Source: Oscillospiraceae bacterium | Lineage (GTDB): Bacteria; Bacillota; Clostridia; Oscillospirales; UBA644 | DNA length: 17,969 bases | NCBI GenBank assembly: GCA_015067385.1 | Contig: SVMP01000023.1 | Span: forward strand, 1-17,969 | Direction: 5' to 3' | Part shown: positions 12,945-17,969 of the stretch, one piece after another | How positions within the stretch are numbered: position 1 is the stretch's first letter | Layout of the letters: each line of letters begins with the position of its first letter | Translations under genes and position numbers: made by a program | Notes under the pieces: generated by a model | What the model was told of the DNA's origin: nothing | Seen by the model: only the letters and a program-made list of their open reading frames with translations | Databases searched by the model: none

Positions 12945-14474
12945 TCAGTCCCTTTTTCTTTGACGGATAAGATCTTTAGCCATATTTTTCGGACGTTCCC
13001 GCATATTTTTCCACTGTGTCCGAAAAAAACCGTCTTTTATCTTCTGAAAATCAAGAGAAAAAAGGTATTCAACGTAATCCTCGCCGAAGCTCTTCATTGA
13101 AAGAAGTTTGACAATAAGCAGTCCCAGCACAAAAAAATAGCCGTAAAGCCCGATAATGCTTGACCATAGGAGCATCAGGAATCTGTAATACAGCATTGCG
13201 GATTTAAGTCTCGGTATCATAAGAGATGTTAAAGCGGAAAGACCGACAATAATAACCATCGGCGCGCTGACTATTCTTGCGCTTACGGCAGATTCGCCTA
13301 TAACTATAGCCCCGACGACACCCAGCGTCTGTCCGATAACATTCGGCATACGAACGGATGTTTCCCTCAATATCTCAAAAACCGTCAGCAGAGCCGCACA
13401 CTCCACCGCTGCGGGAAACGGGACACCGTCTCTTGCGGAAACGATACTCAGCGCAAAAACAGACGGCATCATCTGCGGATGAAACGTTAAAAGCGCAACA
13501 AAAACCGCAGGAACGCTGACTGTGAGAAAAAAGCTAAGATAACGAAGAGCACGGCCGACATTTGCATAAATAAAATTCAGATAATAATCATCGCCCGACT
13601 GAAAATTTTCGGTAAACAGAAACGGAACAGTCAAAACGACAGGTGAGCCGTTCACGATTATTGCTATGCGTCCCTCAAGAAGCCTTGCACAAACGGTATC
13701 GGGACGCTCCGTGCTTCCGACGGTTTTAAAAGGAGCGCCGGGACGTTCGCTTATCAGCTCCTCAATATAATTCGAATCCAATATTCCGTCTATATCTATC
13801 GATGAAAGACGTTCACATAGGATATTCACGGTTTCGGGCTTTGCGAGGCTTTCAAGATACGTAACGGCAACGACGGTATTCGTTCTTTTGCCGAACGTAA
13901 AATATCGGAATTTAAGGTCTGTGGTTATAAGTCGTCTGCGTATAAGGCTCATATTCGTTATGAACTTTTCCGTAAATCCTTCTCTCGGACCACGGAGAAG
14001 CTTTTCGTTTTCCGGCTCTGTGACAGCACGGCTCTCATACCCTTTCGTATCTGCGACACACGCTTTATACGACCCGTCCGCAAACAGTACGGCGCTTCCT
14101 GACAAAAGTGAAAATATGATCTTTGAGGGTTCATCTTCCACGACTATATCGCTACCGATCATCCGTTTTTTGTAAAGAACATCTATTGGATCTTCGGTTG
14201 CAACAACTCGCAGCGAAAGAACACCTTTCATCAGAAATTCACTCACCGCAAGCTCGTTTGACATACCCTCGACAAAAAACACGGCGCATTTCAGCGGAAA
14301 AGGGCCTTCCGTTGAAAACTCGCGGATGATCAGCGTATCATCGCATCCGAAAAGCGTTCTGATCTTATCTGTATTTTCTTTCAATGAACGGGAAAAAGAT
14401 GACGGTATCTTACCGTCAGGTGCAGGGCAGGCAACTTTTTCTTCAAGTTTACGAAAACCGTATTTTTCCGTCAA
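12945..14474 (-). CDS. gerAA: Spore germinant receptor A subunit, GerAA family
   Basis: GerAA forms the ion channel of the germinant receptor. The 509 residues comprise the soluble N-terminal domains (about 1-295) and a membrane domain with several helices (about 305-460), then a short basic tail. Family signatures are present: RGPREGF at 161-167, STERPD at 254-259, EGRIAIIVNGSP at 267-278, PFPA at 352-355 and RMPNVIGQTLGVVGAIVIG at 375-393. The start is TTG, with AAAGGAGG nine bases upstream and no better codon. It is the first gene of the operon. A forespore sigma-G promoter is expected, but no convincing GNATA-17/18-CATANTA pair was found in the 150-base gap shared with the divergent CPBP gene. 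Confidence 0.94.
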   Translation of the reverse strand: MTEKYGFRKLEEKVACPAPDGKIPSSFSRSLKENTDKIRTLFGCDDTLIIREFSTEGPFPLKCAVFFVEGMSNELAVSEFLMKGVLSLRVVATEDPIDVLYKKRMIGSDIVVEDEPSKIIFSLLSGSAVLFADGSYKACVADTKGYESRAVTEPENEKLLRGPREGFTEKFITNMSLIRRRLITTDLKFRYFTFGKRTNTVVAVTYLESLAKPETVNILCERLSSIDIDGILDSNYIEELISERPGAPFKTVGSTERPDTVCARLLEGRIAIIVNGSPVVLTVPFLFTENFQSGDDYYLNFIYANVGRALRYLSFFLTVSVPAVFVALLTFHPQMMPSVFALSIVSARDGVPFPAAVECAALLTVFEILRETSVRMPNVIGQTLGVVGAIVIGESAVSARIVSAPMVIIVGLSALTSLMIPRLKSAMLYYRFLMLLWSSIIGLYGYFFVLGLLIVKLLSMKSFGEDYVEYLFSLDFQKIKDGFFRTQWKNMRERPKNMAKDLIRQRKRD

Positions 14475-14560
14475 CGGACACAGCCTCCTTTATCGGAAAT
14501 ATCTTTTCATATTCTTGCCCGAGGTAATTGAAAAATTCATTTAAAAACACAGATTGGCTC

Positions 14561-14589
14561 TTGAAAAATTTTCATGGTTGTGGTATACT
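14561..14589 (+). promoter_or_regulatory. Promoter of the CPBP-sua5-coaE operon
   Basis: TTGAAA (14561-14566), 17 bases, TATACT (14584-14589), 36 bases before the CPBP ATG. Confidence 0.7.
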
Positions 14590-14625
14590 GTAAATTGAAT
14601 AACAAAAAAAGAAAGAGATACGGAA

Positions 14626-15630
14626 ATGTCCGAAACAGTTGCCGAAAAAAGAAATTTTATATCAGATCTGAATAAAATCTTCCTGCTCTTTACGGTGATC
14701 AAATCTCTTCTCACATTCTTTTCCCCGTTATTTTTCAAAGCTGTTAAAGGTTTTTTTGAAAGCATAAATATGAAAGATCCCTCTGCGGCGATCGACCTTG
14801 CTTTTTCTCTTGAAAATCCGTGCGGAATTCTTATCAATACATCGTTTTACCTGCTTTGCGTAACGATCCCGACAGCGATGTATTTTGCGATACGAAAAGG
14901 TCATAATGTTTCCGACCACAAATTTCTGACGTCTCCGCCGACGTTGCTCGGTTCCGTACACGCCGTTTTTTCAACATTCGGGGTTGTTTTCTCTTTTTCT
15001 TTTGCACAAGCGTTAGTCATGGATCTTTTATCAAAAAATTTCGGGACAGAACTTCCCGTTCAGGAGATCGTTCTTTCCGCCGAACCGAAAATGCTTCCCC
15101 TTTACATAGCGTTTTTCGGAATACTTCCGTCATTCAGCGAAGAGATCCTGACAAGAGGACTGCTCATGCGTTCACTCGCAAAAATGGGGAAAACGTACGC
15201 TATAATAATTTCATCCCTTGCATTTATGTTCATGCATGACGATGCAACAAGTTTTCTTTTCACATTTATCTCGGGAGTATGCATTGCATATTTTTCCGTT
15301 AAATACAACTCGGTCTCGGTCGGCATTCTGATCCATTTTTGTTTAAACACAAATACGGTCATTCTCAATGTCTTATCTCAGTACACATCGACTGAAAGGG
15401 GCAATTTAATATATCTGCTCTATTTTTCCGTTTTATTGTTTACATCTTTGGGTTTTCTGCTTTTCAATACTTTAAAAATGACTTATAACAGATTTAAAGG
15501 CAAGATACAGCACCCCGAAAAGACCGTGTTCGAAAAAAAGCTTTTATTCAAATGCCCGTTTTTTTATATTTTTATTACCGTTTCCCTTATCAGCGCAGTA
15601 TTAAATATTGCAAGCACCATTAATCAATAA
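14626..15630 (+). CDS. CPBP (Abi/Rce1-like) intramembrane metalloprotease
   Basis: The 334-residue protein has about eight or nine membrane helices and the three CPBP motifs: SEEILTRG with Glu172, Glu173 and Arg177 (motif EExxxR), FMFMHDD with His204, and HFCLNT with His237 and Asn241. These are the catalytic residues of Rce1-type glutamate proteases. The motifs are complete, so it is probably active. Members process prenylated proteins in eukaryotes and act in bacteriocin immunity or maturation and protein secretion in bacteria; nothing nearby suggests a bacteriocin, so the substrate is open. The ribosome binding site is weak (AAAGAGA before the ATG). It is the first gene of an operon with sua5, 25 bp downstream. 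Confidence 0.88.
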   Translation: MSETVAEKRNFISDLNKIFLLFTVIKSLLTFFSPLFFKAVKGFFESINMKDPSAAIDLAFSLENPCGILINTSFYLLCVTIPTAMYFAIRKGHNVSDHKFLTSPPTLLGSVHAVFSTFGVVFSFSFAQALVMDLLSKNFGTELPVQEIVLSAEPKMLPLYIAFFGILPSFSEEILTRGLLMRSLAKMGKTYAIIISSLAFMFMHDDATSFLFTFISGVCIAYFSVKYNSVSVGILIHFCLNTNTVILNVLSQYTSTERGNLIYLLYFSVLLFTSLGFLLFNTLKMTYNRFKGKIQHPEKTVFEKKLLFKCPFFYIFITVSLISAVLNIASTINQ

Positions 15631-15655
15631 AATATCTGACTTGAGTGATAAATCT

Positions 15656-16687
15656 ATGCGTATACTTTCAACATCAACAGAAGATCTGAAGATCTGTTCG
15701 GATCTGTTAAAAAACGGCGAGACAGTTGCCATTCCGACAGAAACCGTCTACGGCCTTGCGGCAAATGCGTTAAAAAGCGAAGCCGTTGAAAAAATATTTC
15801 TTGCAAAAGGCAGACCTGCCGACAATCCGCTTATTGTTCATATCTCGGACATATCCTCGTTTTCCGAATACTGTTATCCGACAGACGAGGCATATGCTCT
15901 TGCGGAAAAGTTCTGGCCCGGTCCGCTGACTGTAATTTTACCGAAAAAAGATGTTATACCCGCTATTGTAAGCGCAGGGCTTGATACGGTTGCAATAAGA
16001 ATGCCTTCGCATCCCACGGCACGTAAAATAATTGAGAACTGCGGTTTTCCCCTTGCCGCACCGAGTGCAAACATTTCGGGCAAGCCGTCACCGACAAGAG
16101 CGGAGCACGTTATAAGCGATATGGAAAACAATCCTTATGTTTCGGCAGTAGTAAACGGCGGACCGTGTGAATGCGGCGTTGAATCAACGGTTGTCAGCCT
16201 GACGGGAGAGCATCCGTGTCTTTTACGTCCGGGGGCTGTGACCGTTGAACAGTTAAAAGAGGTCCTTCCCGACCTTACCGTTGCCGAAGCCGTGCTTCAG
16301 AGTCTTCCCGAAAACGAAAAAGCGCTTTCTCCGGGCCTTAAACATAAACATTACGCGCCCGATGCGGAAACCGTATGCCTTTGCGGAAGCACGGAATCTG
16401 CGGTCGGATACATAGAAAGACATAAGGACGGCAGAAAAACGACCGTTATATGTTTCGAAGGAGAAGAGAACTGTTTTTGCGATTGCAAAACAATAGTTTA
16501 CGGTTCACCAGATAAGCCGGAAACACTTGCGGAAAACGTTTTTGACGCATTGAGGAAGGCAGATGTTTCGGGATGCGAAAAAATATATGTCCGATGCGCA
16601 CCGCCGAAAGGAACCGCGCTTGCAGTCTACAACAGACTGCTTCGAGCATCGAATTTTTGTGTAATAAACACTGAGGAAGAAACATGA
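15656..16687 (+). CDS. sua5: L-threonylcarbamoyladenylate synthase, Sua5 type
   Basis: Sua5 makes threonylcarbamoyl-AMP from threonine, bicarbonate and ATP, the first step of the t6A37 modification of ANN-decoding tRNAs. The 343-residue product has the catalytic YrdC domain (1-210) with PTETVYGL at 27-34, KGRPADNPL at 51-59 and SANISG at 137-142, a linker with SPGLKHKHYAP at 225-235, and the C-terminal Sua5 domain, which separates it from the shorter TsaC. The start was placed at ATG 15656 by alignment to the family N-terminus and GAGTG upstream; the longer frame from 15608 would overlap the CPBP gene. Its stop overlaps the coaE start (ATGA). Confidence 0.95.
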   Translation: MRILSTSTEDLKICSDLLKNGETVAIPTETVYGLAANALKSEAVEKIFLAKGRPADNPLIVHISDISSFSEYCYPTDEAYALAEKFWPGPLTVILPKKDVIPAIVSAGLDTVAIRMPSHPTARKIIENCGFPLAAPSANISGKPSPTRAEHVISDMENNPYVSAVVNGGPCECGVESTVVSLTGEHPCLLRPGAVTVEQLKEVLPDLTVAEAVLQSLPENEKALSPGLKHKHYAPDAETVCLCGSTESAVGYIERHKDGRKTTVICFEGEENCFCDCKTIVYGSPDKPETLAENVFDALRKADVSGCEKIYVRCAPPKGTALAVYNRLLRASNFCVINTEEET

Positions 16688-17262
16688 TACTTGGCATAAC
16701 AGGTCCGAGCGGAGCAGGAAAAGGAACCGTTTCATCTTTACTCAAGGACCGCGGATTTCATCACATCGACACGGATATTCTCGCAAGAGAAGTTGTTCCC
16801 GAAACATTACCGAGACTTATCGAAACATTCGGTGATATACTGAATCCTGACGGAACGTTAAACCGCGCGGCGCTTGCAAAAAAAGCCTTTTCATCTGCGG
16901 AAAACACCGAAAAACTGAATAAAATAATGCACGGTGCGATAATAGACAGGACACGTGAGATAATATCTCTCGGAAAAGAGAACGGGCAAGAGAAATTTAT
17001 CATAGACGGTGCGGCGCTTTTCGAAGCGAATGCAACAGAAATATGCGATTACACAATAGCCGTTTTATGCGACAGACAAACACGTCTTTCACGTGTAATG
17101 AAGCGTGACGGCATTACGGAACAACAGGCAGCGGAACGTTTTTCCAGACAGCTATCCGATGATTTTTTCAGAGAAAACACGGATTTTACCATTGAGAACA
17201 ACGACCTTGCCGAAACTGAAAAACAGCTTTCTGAAATTTTAAATATAATCTACGGAGGATAA
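16684..17262 (+). CDS. coaE: Dephospho-CoA kinase CoaE
   Basis: CoaE phosphorylates dephospho-CoA to coenzyme A, the last step of the pathway. The 192-residue protein has an N-terminal P-loop (GPSGAGKGT, 7-15), the family motif IDTDILAREVV (28-38), and FGDILNPDGTLNRAALAKKAF (about 50-70), which is specific to CoaE. The P-loop ends in GKGT in place of the more frequent SGKS; relatives with GAGKG occur in clostridia as far as I recall. GAGGAA before the ATG serves as ribosome binding site, and the start overlaps the sua5 stop. CoaD, the preceding enzyme, is encoded at 5181. Confidence 0.93.
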   Translation: MILGITGPSGAGKGTVSSLLKDRGFHHIDTDILAREVVPETLPRLIETFGDILNPDGTLNRAALAKKAFSSAENTEKLNKIMHGAIIDRTREIISLGKENGQEKFIIDGAALFEANATEICDYTIAVLCDRQTRLSRVMKRDGITEQQAAERFSRQLSDDFFRENTDFTIENNDLAETEKQLSEILNIIYGG

Positions 17263-17265
17263 AAA

Positions 17266-17969
17266 ATGAGCGATCTTTCTTATCAGAACAAAAACGCTTT
17301 CGACGTTCTTTCCGAAGCCGAGCTCAAAGAGGCACAGGAATATTGCGAAGGCTATAAAAAATTTCTTGACAACGGCAAAACAGAACGTTTCTGCGTTTCT
17401 TACGCCGTTTCTCTCGCCGAAAAAGAAGGCTTTGTACCTTTTGTTGACGGCAAAAAATACAATGCAGGCGACAAGGTTTACCTTGTTCAGAAAAACCATG
17501 CGGCTATTTTTGCGGTAATCGGTTCCGAATCTCCCGAAAAGGGCTTTAACATCACTGCGGCACACGTTGATGCGCCCCGTCTCGACCTTAAGCCCTCTCC
17601 CCTTTACGAAGACAACGGAATGGCATACTTCAAGACCCATTACTACGGCGGTGTACGCAAGTATCAGTGGGTTACCCGTCCCCTTGCTCTTTGCGGCGTT
17701 GTATGCAAAAAAGACGGCACGAGCGTTAACGTAAACATCGGTTCCGACCCGTCCGATCCTATTTTCATGATAACCGACCTTCTTCCCCACCTTGCAAAAG
17801 ATCAGTCTCAAAAACCGCTTGCCGGCGCTTTTGCAGGTGAGAGCCTCAACATTCTTCTCGGCTCCGAGCCCGAAAAGGACGAAGAAAAAGACAAAGTCAG
17901 AGAATACGTTCTCAAAGCGCTCAACCAGAAATACGGTATTAACGAAGCTGATCTTCTCACAGCAGAGAT
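17266..17969 (+). CDS. M18 family aminopeptidase (3' end outside window)
   Basis: M18 enzymes are dodecameric cytoplasmic zinc aminopeptidases that remove N-terminal, often acidic, residues. The first 234 codons are visible and remain open to the window edge; the family is about 430-470 residues, so roughly half is seen. Landmarks are TAAHVDAPRLDLKP with metal ligand His100 and Asp102, HYYGGVRKYQWV (about 126-137), and DPIFMITDLLPHLA. The remaining metal ligands lie beyond the window. GGAGG lies seven bases before the ATG and the gene begins three bases after coaE, as the fourth gene of the CPBP-sua5-coaE operon. Codon use differs from its operon partners in being rich in highly used codons (GGC, AAG, CTT), hinting at higher expression. 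Confidence 0.92.
   Translation, partial: MSDLSYQNKNAFDVLSEAELKEAQEYCEGYKKFLDNGKTERFCVSYAVSLAEKEGFVPFVDGKKYNAGDKVYLVQKNHAAIFAVIGSESPEKGFNITAAHVDAPRLDLKPSPLYEDNGMAYFKTHYYGGVRKYQWVTRPLALCGVVCKKDGTSVNVNIGSDPSDPIFMITDLLPHLAKDQSQKPLAGAFAGESLNILLGSEPEKDEEKDKVREYVLKALNQKYGINEADLLTAE

Noticed and set aside
14475..14560. Sigma-G promoter for the germination operon (TGAAT ... AATATGA on the minus strand)
   Set aside because: Spacing of about 20 bases and three mismatches in the -10 box; too weak to annotate although such a promoter is expected.
14626..15630. Bacteriocin immunity or abortive-infection system based on the CPBP gene
   Set aside because: No bacteriocin, toxin or phage-defence gene is nearby; the neighbours are housekeeping genes.
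17239..17811. 190-residue minus-strand frame opposite the M18 gene
   Set aside because: Shadow of a strongly codon-biased gene whose plus-strand product is a clear M18 aminopeptidase.

Overview
The window reads as a chromosomal segment of an anaerobic, probably spore-forming Clostridia (Bacillota). The basis is a tricistronic GerA-type spore germinant receptor, AGGAGG-type ribosome binding sites with many GTG/TTG starts, sigma-A promoters matching TTGACA/TATAAT, and the Bacillota pairing of rsmD with coaD. Gene families point to the gut/rumen Oscillospirales-like clostridia, but the species cannot be named from sequence alone. No rRNA, tRNA, CRISPR array, transposase or intact prophage was seen.

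Layout. (1) 1-3017, plus strand: the 3' part of a large surface protein with FIVAR-like helical repeats, then a secreted, membrane-anchored protein of prenyltransferase/squalene-cyclase-like repeats. (2) 3018-3640: a mosaic intergenic island with a 34-bp-stem hairpin terminator, an array of three GTGATAT-headed mini-hairpins at exact 22-bp spacing, a 14-bp-arm inverted repeat, and a solitary XhlA/holin-like gene on the minus strand whose promoter has a perfect 15-bp palindrome in its spacer. This is the most accessory-looking part. (3) 3664-4458, minus: a NagD-type HAD phosphatase, divergent from (4) 4630-7792, plus: rsmD, coaD, a coiled-coil protein and an orphan family-5 solute-binding lipoprotein. 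rsmD/coaD and coiled-coil/lipoprotein each overlap by 4 bp. A two-way terminator closes this operon. (5) 7876-9989, minus: long-form hibernation factor hpf, then an esterase and a PHP-domain phosphoesterase under a consensus promoter with a palindromic operator candidate. (6) 10063-14474, minus: a germination operon in the order GerAA, GerAC, a 66-aa two-helix membrane protein (candidate D subunit), GerAB, and an unrecognised 113-aa protein. (7) 14626-17969, plus: CPBP membrane protease, Sua5 threonylcarbamoyl-AMP synthase, CoaE, and the start of an M18 aminopeptidase, tightly packed.

How they fit together. CoaD and CoaE are the last two steps of coenzyme A synthesis, in separate operons. RsmD, Sua5 and HPF act on the ribosome, tRNA and ribosome hibernation. 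The germination operon produces a spore inner-membrane receptor. Its last gene ends ten bases before the -35 box of the PHP-esterase promoter with no visible terminator, so read-through is possible. Several starts were moved from the longest open frame to an internal codon because of ribosome-binding-site spacing, promoter position or family alignment; these are flagged in the entries. The two best leads for something little described are the hairpin island with its operator-controlled holin-like gene and the two extra small genes of the germination operon.
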